Notes under the pieces: model-generated | The model's database searches: none | The model's input: the letters and a program-made list of their open reading frames with translations, nothing else | What the model was told of the DNA's origin: nothing | Position numbers and translations under genes: made by a program | In this document: one piece after another, positions 57,151-64,000 of the stretch | How the letters are laid out: every line of letters starts with the position of its first letter | Position numbering within the stretch: the stretch's first letter is position 1 | Source: Nocardiopsis suaedae | Lineage (GTDB): Bacteria > Actinomycetota > Actinomycetes > Streptosporangiales > Streptosporangiaceae | Assembly: GCF_027706745.1 (NCBI RefSeq) | Contig: NZ_JAQFWP010000039.1 | Location: 1 to 64,000, forward strand | Length of the DNA stretch: 64,000 bases | Direction of reading: 5' to 3'

Positions 57151-58776
57151 GTGCGCGGCAGGCTCACCCTGGCGGGGCAGTTCCTGGTCCTGCAGCTCGG
57201 GATCGTGGTCGCGCTGCTCATCGCCGTGGCCGGGGTGTCGCTGGCCCAGGCCGACGCCCGCTTCCGCGCCGAGGAGGGGCGACGCATGCTCACCGTCGCC
57301 GAGGCGGCCGCCGCGACCGACGTGGTGCGGGTGGGCCTGGCCGACCCCGACCGGGTCGGCATCCTGCAGCCCACCGCGGAGAACCTGCGCTCGCTGGCCG
57401 GGGCCGACCACCTGGTCGTCGCCGACGACCGGGGGCGGGCCCTGACCTCGCTGGGGGCGGGCGGCTCGGAGGCGGCGGGCGCCGACGCCGCCGGGGCTCC
57501 CCTGGACCTGGGGGAGAGCCGGGTGCTGTCCGGGCGGGCGTGGATCGGGGTGATGGACCTGGACGGCGAGCGCGCGGTGGTGGCGCACGCCCCGGTGATC
57601 GCCGACGACGGGCGGGTGCTCGGCTTCGCGCTGGCCGGGCGGGACGTGCCCGGCCCCGCCGCCAGCCTGGCCGGGTCGGCCCCCGACCTGTTCGTGTACC
57701 TGGGCGTGGCCTCGTTCCTGGGGGTGGTCGGCTCGCTGCTGCTGGCCCGCCGGGTCAAGCGCCAGACGCTGGGCATGGAGCCGGGCGAGATCGCCGGGCT
57801 GGCCCGGCACCGGGAGGCGATGCTGCAGGGCATCCGGGAGGGGGTGCTGGGCGTGGACGCCCAGGGCCGGGTGGCGCTGGTGAACGCGCCCGCCGCCGAC
57901 CTGCTGCGGCTGCCCGCCGGCGCCGCCGGGCGGGGGCTGGAGGAGCTGGGCGTGGAACCGGACACCGCCGCCGCGCTCACCGAGCGCGGGCAGGCCCCCG
58001 ACCGGGTGGTGCTGATCAACGGTCGGCTGGTGACGGTGAACTGCATGCCGCTGGGGCCGCAGGGCGCCGACGGATCGGTCACCACCCTGCGCGACCACAC
58101 CGACCTGGTGGCGATGCGCGGCGAGCTGGACGCCACCCGCACCGCCACCGAGGCGCTGCGCGCGCAGGCGCACGAGTTCAGCAACCAGCTGCACGTGATC
58201 GGCGGGCTCATCGGGCTGGAGGCCTACGGGGAGGCGGCCGAGTACATCGCCCGGGTGGGCGGCGCCCGGACCCGGCTCACCGAGGACGTCGCGGCGCGGG
58301 TGGCCGACCCGTCGGTGGCGGCGCTGCTCATCGCCAAGGCCAGCCTCGCCGCCGAGCAGGACACCGAGCTGGTGGTCGCGCCCGGGACGGACCTGCCCCA
58401 GCAGGACGGGGCGCTCTCGGCCGACCTGGTGACGGTGGTCGGCAACCTGGTGGACAACGCGCTGGAGGCGGTGCGCGGGCGGCGGGGCGGCCGGGTGGAG
58501 GTGGAGCTGGCCGAAGCCGCGCAGGGGGTGCGCGTGCGGGTGCGCGACTCGGGCCCGGGGGTGCCGCCGGAGCTGGCCGAGGCGGTGTTCCGGCGCGGGT
58601 TCAGTACCAAGGGCGGGGGCGGCCGCCGCGGGGTGGGCCTGGCGCTGATCCGGATGGTGTGCGAGCGCAGGGGAGGGTCGGTGCGCGTGGAGGGCGCGGA
58701 GTTCACCGCCGTGCTGCCCTCCGCCGGACCCGGGGGCGGACCGGACGTGCCGGAGGAGGAAGGAGGCCGCGGGTGA
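57151..58776 (+). CDS. CitA/DcuS-family sensor histidine kinase
   Basis: 541 aa. Helix 1 (about 10-30), an extracytoplasmic sensor (about 35-180), helix 2 (about 183-200), a PAS domain (about 220-310: REGVLGVDAQGRVALVNAPA), a SpoOB_a-type dimerisation box (AQAHEFSNQLHVIGGLIGLE with the phospho-His in HEF) and HATPase_c (GNLVDNALEA, DSGPGVP, GFSTKGGGGRRGVGLALIRM). The family senses citrate, C4-dicarboxylates or related acids. GTG 57151 is chosen because GAGGAGGGG precedes it; ATG 57103 lacks a ribosome site. Divergent from tctC. Confidence 0.92.
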   Translation: MRGRLTLAGQFLVLQLGIVVALLIAVAGVSLAQADARFRAEEGRRMLTVAEAAAATDVVRVGLADPDRVGILQPTAENLRSLAGADHLVVADDRGRALTSLGAGGSEAAGADAAGAPLDLGESRVLSGRAWIGVMDLDGERAVVAHAPVIADDGRVLGFALAGRDVPGPAASLAGSAPDLFVYLGVASFLGVVGSLLLARRVKRQTLGMEPGEIAGLARHREAMLQGIREGVLGVDAQGRVALVNAPAADLLRLPAGAAGRGLEELGVEPDTAAALTERGQAPDRVVLINGRLVTVNCMPLGPQGADGSVTTLRDHTDLVAMRGELDATRTATEALRAQAHEFSNQLHVIGGLIGLEAYGEAAEYIARVGGARTRLTEDVAARVADPSVAALLIAKASLAAEQDTELVVAPGTDLPQQDGALSADLVTVVGNLVDNALEAVRGRRGGRVEVELAEAAQGVRVRVRDSGPGVPPELAEAVFRRGFSTKGGGGRRGVGLALIRMVCERRGGSVRVEGAEFTAVLPSAGPGGGPDVPEEEGGRG

Positions 58777-59474
58777 TCCGCACGCTCGTCGTCGACGACG
58801 ACTTCATGGTGGCCCAGGTCCACCGCAGGATGGTGGAGCGGGTGCCGGGCTTCACCGTGGCGGGGGAGGCCCGCACCGGTGCCGAGGCCCTGGAGCGGGT
58901 CCGGGAGCTGCGCCCGGACCTGGTGCTGTTGGACGTCTACCTGCCCGACATCGGCGGCACCGAGGTGCTGCGGCGGCTGCGCGCCGGGGACGGGCCGCCG
59001 GTGGACGTCCTGATGATCACGGCGGCCCGGGACGCCGAGACGGTGCGCCGGGCGCTGCACGGCGGCGCGGTGCACTACATCGTCAAACCGTTCGCCCCGG
59101 AGACGCTGCGCGAGCGGCTGGTCCGCTACCAGGAGGCGCGGGGTGTGCTGGAGGGCGGCGAGGCGGGCCAGGAGGACCTGGACCGGGTCTTCGGCGCGCC
59201 GCCCTCAGGGAAGGCCCCATCGGGCCAGGCGAAGCCGGCGTCGATGCCGAAGGGGCTGACACCTGAGTCGGCGGCACTGGTCCGGTCGGAACTGGAGAAG
59301 ACCGAGGCGGACCTGTCGGCGTCCGAGTGCGCGGCCTTGACGGGGCTGTCGAGGGTGAGCGCCCGCAGGTACCTGGAGCACTTCGCCCAGGAGGGCAAGG
59401 CGGTGGTGCGCCTGAAGTACGGCACCGCAGGCCGCCCGGAACGCCGCTACCACTGGGTGCGGGGCGCCGAGTAG
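58773..59474 (+). CDS. CitB/DpiA-family response regulator
   Basis: 233 aa. The receiver domain has LVVDDDFMVAQVHRRMVERV, phospho-acceptor Asp54 in LVLLDVYLPDIGG, and YIVKPFAPETLRERL with the conserved Lys. The C-terminal helix-turn-helix (about 185-233: ASECAALTGLSRVSARRYLE, then VVRLKYGTAGRPERRYHW) is that of CitB-type regulators. The GTG overlaps the kinase stop (GTGA). With the divergent tct operon, it probably activates carboxylate uptake. Confidence 0.93.
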   Translation: MIRTLVVDDDFMVAQVHRRMVERVPGFTVAGEARTGAEALERVRELRPDLVLLDVYLPDIGGTEVLRRLRAGDGPPVDVLMITAARDAETVRRALHGGAVHYIVKPFAPETLRERLVRYQEARGVLEGGEAGQEDLDRVFGAPPSGKAPSGQAKPASMPKGLTPESAALVRSELEKTEADLSASECAALTGLSRVSARRYLEHFAQEGKAVVRLKYGTAGRPERRYHWVRGAE

Positions 59475-59563
59475 GGGCGCCCGGGTTCCGGCTTCGCGGT
59501 GGCCTCTGGGACGCTTCTGTCTCCAAGCAGGGGCGCGCACGTCACTCGATCGGAAGGACCGGC

Positions 59564-60340
59564 ATGCGGAACGCCGTCGGAGCCGTGGACACCGTTCTCC
59601 TCCTGGGCGGGCGCAGCGAGATCGGGCTCGCCATCGCCGAGCGCCTGGTGCGGGGCGGTGCGCGCACGGTCGTGCTCGCGGCCCGGGGCGCCGCAGGTGA
59701 GCGGGAGGGCGGGGTGAAGGAGCAGGCCGACCGGCTCCGCGCCGCCGGGGCGCGCGCCGTGCACCCGCTCGACTTCGACGCCGCCGACACCGCGGGGCAC
59801 GAGGCCGCCGTCGCCGCCGCCGTCGGGCTGGCGGGCGACCTCGACGTGGTCGTGGACGCCTTCGGGGTCCTGGGCGACCAGGCCGCCTTCGAGGCCGACC
59901 CGGCCTCGGCCGCCGACGCCGCCGCGGCCACCTTCACCGGCCACGTCTCCGCGGACCTGGCGGTCGCCGCGCGCCTGCGCGAGCAGGGGCACGGCACCCT
60001 GGTCGTGGTCTCCTCGGTGGCCGGGGTCCGGGTGCGCCGCGCCAACCTGGTGTACGGGGCCGCCAAGGCCGGGCTGGACGGCCTCGCCCAGGGCCTGGGC
60101 GACGCCCTGCACGGCACCGGCGCCCGGGTGATGGTGGTGCGCCCCGGCTACGTGCCGACCAAGATGTCCCGGCACGTGCCCGCCGCCCCGTTCCCCGCCA
60201 CCGCCGAGCAGGTGGCCGCCGCCGTCGCCGAAGGGCTGCGCACGGGCCGCGAGACGGTGTGGGTGCCCTCGGTGCTGCGCTACGTCTTCACCGGCATGCG
60301 GATGCTCCCGCGCTCGATGTGGCGGCGCCTGCCGCGCTGA
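59564..60340 (+). CDS. dprE2: Decaprenylphosphoryl-2-keto-ribose reductase (SDR)
   Basis: 258 aa (M. tuberculosis DprE2 is 254). It reduces the DprE1 product to decaprenyl-phosphoryl-arabinose with NADH. NAD loop TVLLLGGRSEIGLAIAERLV, catalytic VVSSVAGVRVRRANLVYGAA and GAAKAGLDGLAQGLGDAL (Tyr/Lys), VMVVRPGYVPTKMSRHV, and the closing RYVFTGMRMLPRSMWRRLPR all match the DprE2 lineage rather than generic SDRs. ATG with GGAAGGA. Its separation from dprE1 by 22 kb is unusual, since they are adjacent in mycobacteria. Confidence 0.92.
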   Translation: MRNAVGAVDTVLLLGGRSEIGLAIAERLVRGGARTVVLAARGAAGEREGGVKEQADRLRAAGARAVHPLDFDAADTAGHEAAVAAAVGLAGDLDVVVDAFGVLGDQAAFEADPASAADAAAATFTGHVSADLAVAARLREQGHGTLVVVSSVAGVRVRRANLVYGAAKAGLDGLAQGLGDALHGTGARVMVVRPGYVPTKMSRHVPAAPFPATAEQVAAAVAEGLRTGRETVWVPSVLRYVFTGMRMLPRSMWRRLPR

Positions 60341-60366
60341 CCGGCCGCCGGGTCGGCCGACGTTGC

Positions 60367-60380
60367 TGGAACGCGTTCTG
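60367..60380. promoter_or_regulatory. Near-match TetR/KstR-like palindrome
   Basis: tggaacgcgttctg has the core AACNNGTT and deviates from TNNAACNNGTTNNA at the last base; it is nearly identical to 12814-12827. Confidence 0.45.
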
Positions 60381-60422
60381 TTGCCGTGCGGAAACCGCCA
60401 GGAAGAGCGCGCTTTGCGGGTC

Positions 60423-60436
60423 TAGAACGTGTTTCA
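60423..60436. promoter_or_regulatory. KstR-type operator, exact TNNAACNNGTTNNA
   Basis: tagaacgtgtttca fits TNNAACNNGTTNNA exactly and ends 21 bases before the nitronate monooxygenase start at 60458. An incomplete repeat (cgtgttctca) follows directly. Confidence 0.6.
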
Positions 60437-60457
60437 ATTCCGTGTTCTCATGGCGGC

Positions 60458-61576
60458 ATGCGCACACGTGTCACCGAGATGTTCGGCATCGAGCTGCCCC
60501 TCTTCGCCTTCAGCCACTGCCGGGACGTCGTCGCGGCGGTGAGCCGGGCCGGGGGCATGGGCGTGCTCGGTGCCCTGTACTTCACCCCCGAGGAGCTGGA
60601 GACCGAGCTCGCCTGGATCGACGCGCACACCGGCGGCCGCCCCTACGGCGTCGACGTGGTGATGCCCTCCTCCTACGCCGGGGCCGAACTGGGCGCCGAC
60701 TCCGGAGAGGAGCTGCAGGAGCGGCTGCGCGCCCTCATCCCCGACGGGCACCGCCGCTTCGTCGACGCCCTGCTCGACGGGCACGGCGTCCCCGAGGCGG
60801 CCGGATCCGACGCGGACCGGTTCCTCCTCGGCTGGACCGACGCCACCGCCCGCCCCCAGGTCGAGGTCGCCCTCAAGCACCCCATCGGGCTGCTGGCCAA
60901 CGCCCTGGGCGCACCGCCGCCCGACGTCGTGGAGCAGGCCCACCGGCACGGCGTGAAGGTCGCCGGGCTCGCCAGCTCCCGCCGCCACGCCCGCAAGCAG
61001 TGCGACGCGGGCGTGGACGTCGTCGTCGCCCAGGGCACCGAGGCGGGCGGGCACACCGGCGAGGTGTCCACGATGGTGCTGGTCCCCGAGGCCGTCGACG
61101 AGGCCGGGGCCGTCCCGGTGCTGGCGGCCGGGGGCGTGGGGCGCGGCCGCCAGATGGCCGCGGGCATGGCCCTGGGCGCCGAGGGGGTGTGGACCGGGTC
61201 GGTGTGGCTGGCCACCGAGGAGGCCGACACGCCCCGGGGCGCCCTGGAGCAGATCCTCCGGGCCTCCTCGTCGGACACCGTCCGCTCGCGCTCCATGACC
61301 GGCAAGCCCGCCCGGATGCTGCGCAACGACTGGACCCGGGCCTGGGAGGAGGAGGGGTCGCCGGGGACGCTGCCCATGCCGCTGCAGTTCATGCTGATCG
61401 CCGACGCGCTGCGCCGGGTCGGGCGGGTCCGCCACCCGACCCTGACGCCCTCGCCGGTGGGCCAGATCGTCGGCAGCATGGACCGGGTGAAGCCCTGCTC
61501 CCAGGTCGTGTACGAGCTGATGGAGGAGTTCGGGGAGGCCGTGGAGCGGCTGGGCCGCCTGGCGGACCCCCGTTGA
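60458..61576 (+). CDS. Nitronate monooxygenase-family flavoprotein
   Basis: 372 aa TIM-barrel FMN protein. Motifs: FGIELPLFAFSHCRDVVAAV at the start, SRAGGMGVLGALYFTPEELE, VVAQGTEAGGHTGEVSTMVL and PVLAAGGVGRGRQMAAGMAL. The family includes nitronate monooxygenases and enoyl reductases; in mycobacteria a member (IpdC, Rv3553) is KstR2-regulated and acts in steroid ring degradation. The KstR-type site upstream favours a sterol or fatty-acid role over nitronate detoxification. No ribosome site precedes the ATG, so the mRNA may be leaderless. Its TGA (61574-61576) lies inside the following hairpin. Confidence 0.87.
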   Translation: MRTRVTEMFGIELPLFAFSHCRDVVAAVSRAGGMGVLGALYFTPEELETELAWIDAHTGGRPYGVDVVMPSSYAGAELGADSGEELQERLRALIPDGHRRFVDALLDGHGVPEAAGSDADRFLLGWTDATARPQVEVALKHPIGLLANALGAPPPDVVEQAHRHGVKVAGLASSRRHARKQCDAGVDVVVAQGTEAGGHTGEVSTMVLVPEAVDEAGAVPVLAAGGVGRGRQMAAGMALGAEGVWTGSVWLATEEADTPRGALEQILRASSSDTVRSRSMTGKPARMLRNDWTRAWEEEGSPGTLPMPLQFMLIADALRRVGRVRHPTLTPSPVGQIVGSMDRVKPCSQVVYELMEEFGEAVERLGRLADPR

Positions 61577-61633
61577 TCTCGGGAGGAACGACGCTACCGG
61601 GCCACTTTTAGGGGCGCATTTCCCGAGATCAAC
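61572..61633. terminator. Palindrome containing the stop codon
   Basis: gttgatctcggga (61572-61584) and tcccgagatcaac (61621-61633) form a perfect 13-bp stem with a 36-base loop. The TGA of the flavoprotein gene is within the left arm, as at the DUF1275 gene. Confidence 0.75.
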
Positions 61634-61690
61634 GACACGGGGGCGGCGATCGGTGACGGGGCGCGAGGCCCGGCCGCCTGGCGGACCCCC

Positions 61691-61752
61691 GTCGATCTCG
61701 GGGAAGTCGGGGTTATGCTGTCCGTTTTTACCCCGACTTCCCCGAGACCAAC
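61691..61752. terminator. Second palindrome, duplicated terminator
   Basis: gtcgatctcggggaagtcggggt (61691-61713; the last 18 bases pair perfectly) faces accccgacttccccgagaccaac (61730-61752), loop 16 bases. It follows a 31-base copy (61672-61702) of 61553-61583 with one mismatch, so it arose by duplication of the gene end. Confidence 0.8.
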
Positions 61753-61776
61753 GCCGGAGGAGCCGGGCGGCAGGAC

Positions 61777-62601
61777 CTAGCGCGCCGCCAGGGCCTCGGC
61801 GAACGCCTCCTCCAGCGCCCGCGGCGGGCGGCCGGTGGTGTCCAGGACGGCCGTGGTGGTGCGGTCCTCCGCGCCCGCCGCGATCGCGGTGTCCATGTCG
61901 GCGAGGAGGCGCGCGAACTCCGGGCGCATGCCCTCCTGGGCCCAGAACCCGGCGAGCTCGTCCGCGCTCAGGCGGCGGTGCCGCACGGCCCGCCCCAGGA
62001 CCCGGCCGAGCGCCTCGGCGGCCTCGTCGTAGGTCACCGCCCGCGGGCCGGTGAGGACGTGGTCCGTGCCGTGCGGGGCGGTGCCGGTGAGGGCCGCCAC
62101 CGCGACCTCGGCGATGTCCTCGGCGGCGACGAACGGCACCCGGCCCGTCCCCGTCGCGCTCACGATCTCCCCCCGCTCGCGGGCGAGGCGGGCCTGCAGG
62201 TGGTCGCCGGTGAAGTTGTCGGCGAACCACGTCGGACGCAGCACCGCCCACTCGGGGACGAGGCCGCCGAGCCGGGAGTGCACCCGGCCGAGCCCCGGCG
62301 TCCCCGGCTCGATCGGCGCCCCGCTGAGCAGGACGGCGCGGCGCACCCCCGCTTCGGCGGCGCGCTCCAGGAACGGGGCCATGACCGGCTCCGGGTCGGG
62401 TTCGCCGATGGGGGCGACGAGGTACAGGGCGGTCGCGCCCGCCAGCGCCCCGGCGTGGGTGGAGGAGTCGTACCAGTCGAAGGGGACCCGGCCGCCGGCG
62501 GCGCGCCTGCTGGCGACCCGGTGCGGGACCCCGCGCTCGGCCAGCTTCCGGGCGACCCGGCTCCCCGTGGTGCCGGTGCCCCCGGTGACGAGGACGCTCA
62601 T
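61777..62601 (-). CDS. NmrA-like NAD(P)-binding oxidoreductase
   Basis: 274 aa. Dinucleotide loop MSVLVTGGTGTTGSRVARKL, then RVASRRAAGG; VLLSGAPIEPGTPGL and LRPTWFADNFTGDHLQAR are typical of NmrA/QOR2-like atypical SDRs, often NAD(P)H-quinone or azo reductases. The ATG overlaps the stop of the SnoaL-like gene (ATGA). Both are divergent from the TetR gene at 63159 and are probably its target. Confidence 0.88.
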   Translation of the reverse strand: MSVLVTGGTGTTGSRVARKLAERGVPHRVASRRAAGGRVPFDWYDSSTHAGALAGATALYLVAPIGEPDPEPVMAPFLERAAEAGVRRAVLLSGAPIEPGTPGLGRVHSRLGGLVPEWAVLRPTWFADNFTGDHLQARLARERGEIVSATGTGRVPFVAAEDIAEVAVAALTGTAPHGTDHVLTGPRAVTYDEAAEALGRVLGRAVRHRRLSADELAGFWAQEGMRPEFARLLADMDTAIAAGAEDRTTTAVLDTTGRPPRALEEAFAEALAAR

Positions 62602-63020
62602 CCGGCCGTGCCCCCTTCCGCCGCGAGGGCGAGCAAAGGGTTCCAATAGTCGCGGTAGTGCGCGATACGGCCGTCCTTGACCGTCAGCACGGCGACGTAG
62701 TGCGCCTCGTACGGCTCGCCGGTGGCGACGATGGCCCCTTCGGCCGAGAACTCGGCCACGATCACCTCCGGGTCGGCGGTGGTGTGCAGGGTGTCGACCT
62801 CGACCCGGCGCACGTCGAAGGTGTCGGGGTAGTCGATCAGGTAGTGGTGCACCTCGCCGCGGCCCTCCAGGCGGCGGGGGCGGCCGGGCGGGGCGAACGG
62901 GAACTCCACGACCGCGTCGTCGGCGAACAGGCCGATGAAGCCCGGCATGTCCTTGGCGCGCAGGAGGTCGAGGCCGCGCCGGAAGAGCGCGTCGGGGCGC
63001 TCGGGTGCGTCGGTCGGCAT
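62598..63020 (-). CDS. SnoaL-like polyketide cyclase/NTF2-fold protein
   Basis: 140 aa. RGLDLLRAKDMPGFIGLFAD with DAVVEFPFAPPGRPRRLEG, then VAVLTVKDGRIAHYRDYWNP, are the NTF2-like SnoaL fold with the usual Asp/Tyr pocket residues. The ligand is unknown. It is coupled to the NmrA-like gene and faces two TetR-type dyads. ATG with AAGGG upstream. Confidence 0.88.
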   Translation of the reverse strand: MPTDAPERPDALFRRGLDLLRAKDMPGFIGLFADDAVVEFPFAPPGRPRRLEGRGEVHHYLIDYPDTFDVRRVEVDTLHTTADPEVIVAEFSAEGAIVATGEPYEAHYVAVLTVKDGRIAHYRDYWNPLLALAAEGGTAG

Positions 63021-63099
63021 GGGTGGGCCCTTCTCTGGCGGTGATTCTTGCGGCGATGGCGGCGCCCAGCGGCGCCCAGCGGCGGTGTCCGCTACGATT

Positions 63100-63139
63100 C
63101 GGACCATCGGTCCGCTTAACGTAGCGGACCGTCGGTCCG
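63100..63139. promoter_or_regulatory. Two TetR-type dyads, 25 bp apart
   Basis: cggaccatcggtccg (63100-63114) and cggaccgtcggtccg (63125-63139) differ in one base and lie on one helix face (25 bp apart), between the divergent SnoaL-like and TetR genes. The second ends 19 bases before the TetR start, consistent with autorepression. Confidence 0.8.
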
Positions 63140-63158
63140 TTTAGCAAGGAGGTGCTCC

Positions 63159-63722
63159 GTGCGGGCAGACGCCGCGCGCAACCGCGAGGCCGTGCTCCAG
63201 GCCGCAGGCCTGCTCTTCGACTCCGCCGACGACCCGGCGGGCGTGTCGATGGACGACGTCGCCGCCGCGGCGGGAGTGGGGAAGGGGACGCTCTTCCGGC
63301 GCTTCGGCGACCGGGCCGGGCTGGTCCGCGCGCTCTACGAGCTGCGCACGGAACGCATGGCCGCGGAGTTCGAGGGCGCAACAGGGGCCGACGATCCCGT
63401 CGATCCCGTCGAAGCGGTGGTGCGCACCATGGACGCGCTGTTGCGCTTCAAGATCGAGAACCGGGCGCTGTCCCGCGCGCTGGAGAGCCTCGGCGGGGGA
63501 AGCCCCTACACCAACGCGGCCTACGGGCACTGGCACGGGCGGGTGGCGGCCCTGATAGCCGAGGCGCGCGGCCCCGAGTCGGCCGACTTCCTCGCCCACG
63601 CGCTCTTGGCGGCGGTCCGCAGTGACCTCGTCGACCACCTCGCCGACTGGCCCGACGCCCGCCTGAAGGCGGGGGTGGAGGAGCTGGTCCGCTCCGTCTG
63701 CGGCGAACGGCCGACGGGCTGA
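63159..63722 (+). CDS. TetR-family transcriptional regulator
   Basis: 187 aa. Helix-turn-helix AVLQAAGLLFDSADDPAGVS, then MDDVAAAAGVGKGTLFRRFG. The C-terminal domain is a small AcrR-like effector pocket (RTMDALLRFKIENRALSRAL). GTG with AAGGAGG, 6-base spacing. It probably represses the divergent SnoaL-like/NmrA-like pair through the dyads at 63100-63139. Confidence 0.93.
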   Translation: MRADAARNREAVLQAAGLLFDSADDPAGVSMDDVAAAAGVGKGTLFRRFGDRAGLVRALYELRTERMAAEFEGATGADDPVDPVEAVVRTMDALLRFKIENRALSRALESLGGGSPYTNAAYGHWHGRVAALIAEARGPESADFLAHALLAAVRSDLVDHLADWPDARLKAGVEELVRSVCGERPTG

Positions 63723-63746
63723 CCGTCTCAGGCGGGTGGCAGCATC

Positions 63747-64000
63747 ATGCCCATGAACACCACCCGCACCACCCCGCCGCGGCCGGTCGACGTCGCGGCG
63801 GCCTTCCCCTGGCTCGCGCCGCTGGAGCGCACGGCCTACCGGCTGCACCCCCGCCCCGGTTCCCCGACCCCGCACGACAGCTCGGTCGGCGGGCCGCTGC
63901 TGTGGCCGGCCGACGAGCCGTGGCCGACCTGCGACCGGTGGCACGAGGGGCAGCCCTACCCTCTGATTCCCGTCGCCCAGGTGTACGCGCGCGATGTCCC
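63747..64000 (+). CDS. Hypothetical protein, DUF1963-like, 3' end outside window
   Basis: The open frame from ATG (63747, or 63753) runs off the window: about 84 residues. DSSVGGPLLWPADEPWPTCD with LIPVAQVYARDVP resembles the conserved N-terminus of DUF1963-like proteins (GGPLLWP...WP.C). The function is unknown. It starts 25 bases after the TetR stop. Confidence 0.6.
   Translation, partial: MPMNTTRTTPPRPVDVAAAFPWLAPLERTAYRLHPRPGSPTPHDSSVGGPLLWPADEPWPTCDRWHEGQPYPLIPVAQVYARDV

Noticed and set aside
62960-63085. Direct repeat ggcgcccagc twice at 63061-63080
   Set aside because: 10-bp tandem in GC-rich leader; too short to interpret beyond the TetR dyads beside it.
1-64000. tRNA, rRNA, CRISPR arrays, intact insertion sequences or prophage genes
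   Set aside because: None recognised. The repeats present are a direct repeat pair, palindromes, operator arrays and a microsatellite; no spacer-repeat array or transposase was seen.

Overview
This 64 kb window is very GC-rich with strong G/C third-position bias and comes from an actinomycete. I infer Nocardiopsaceae (Nocardiopsis, Streptomonospora or Thermobifida). The reasons are a lytic polysaccharide monooxygenase very close to the Thermobifida fusca E7 type, an exact CelR/CebR-type operator in front of it, and XRE/DUF397, Uma2 and DUF5753 genes typical of such genomes. I see no rRNA, tRNA, CRISPR array, intact insertion sequence or origin.

Layout. 0-8.4 kb: a minus-strand cell-surface polysaccharide operon with a Stealth phosphotransferase, a 291-aa accessory protein, a GT4-Stealth fusion and a large GT4, bordered by a 90-bp direct repeat. 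8.4-20 kb: mostly housekeeping genes (a remnant of an MFS symporter, nagA, an FMN reductase, a Tyr phosphatase, a DMT transporter, a fused acyl-CoA dehydrogenase, an SGNH hydrolase with FN3-like domains, a tandem GNAT, DUF1275, Uma2). 20-37.5 kb: a cell-envelope locus resembling the mycobacterial Rv0224c-Rv0228 and aftD (Rv0236c) neighbourhoods. It has two DUF3068 proteins, an AftD-like arabinofuranosyltransferase, DUF2613, a GT4, two methyltransferases, an acyltransferase-3, a large membrane protein, decaprenyl-phosphate phosphoribosyltransferase (UbiA) and DprE1. A DprE2 homologue lies at 59.6 kb, so the decaprenyl-phosphoryl-arabinose branch is nearly complete here.

37.5-41.7 kb: a visibly lower-GC accessory patch. 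It holds a PH-like protein, a protein-isoaspartate-methyltransferase-like enzyme translationally coupled to a 27-residue proline-rich peptide, two small unknown proteins, and a divergent XRE-DUF397 pair. This is the best candidate for an undescribed system. 41.8-49.6 kb: a GyrI-like protein, a membrane protein, a D-2-hydroxyacid dehydrogenase, DUF2306, a NarL/HisKA_3 two-component pair, DUF4386, and an NAD(P)-binding oxidoreductase divergent from a TetR gene with three tandem operators. 49.6-52.7 kb: a multicopper oxidase and the LPMO. 52.7-59.5 kb: a tripartite tricarboxylate transporter (two TctC, TctB, TctA) divergent from a CitAB/DcuSR-type two-component system. 59.5-64 kb: DprE2, a nitronate monooxygenase-like enzyme, an NmrA-like/SnoaL-like pair divergent from a TetR gene, and a partial gene.

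Regulatory structure is unusually legible. Three exact TNNAACNNGTTNNA (KstR-type) sites lie in the promoter regions of the acyl-CoA dehydrogenase, the DUF3068-UbiA-DprE1 operon and the nitronate monooxygenase. A dispersed 62-bp palindrome with compensatory changes ends several genes.
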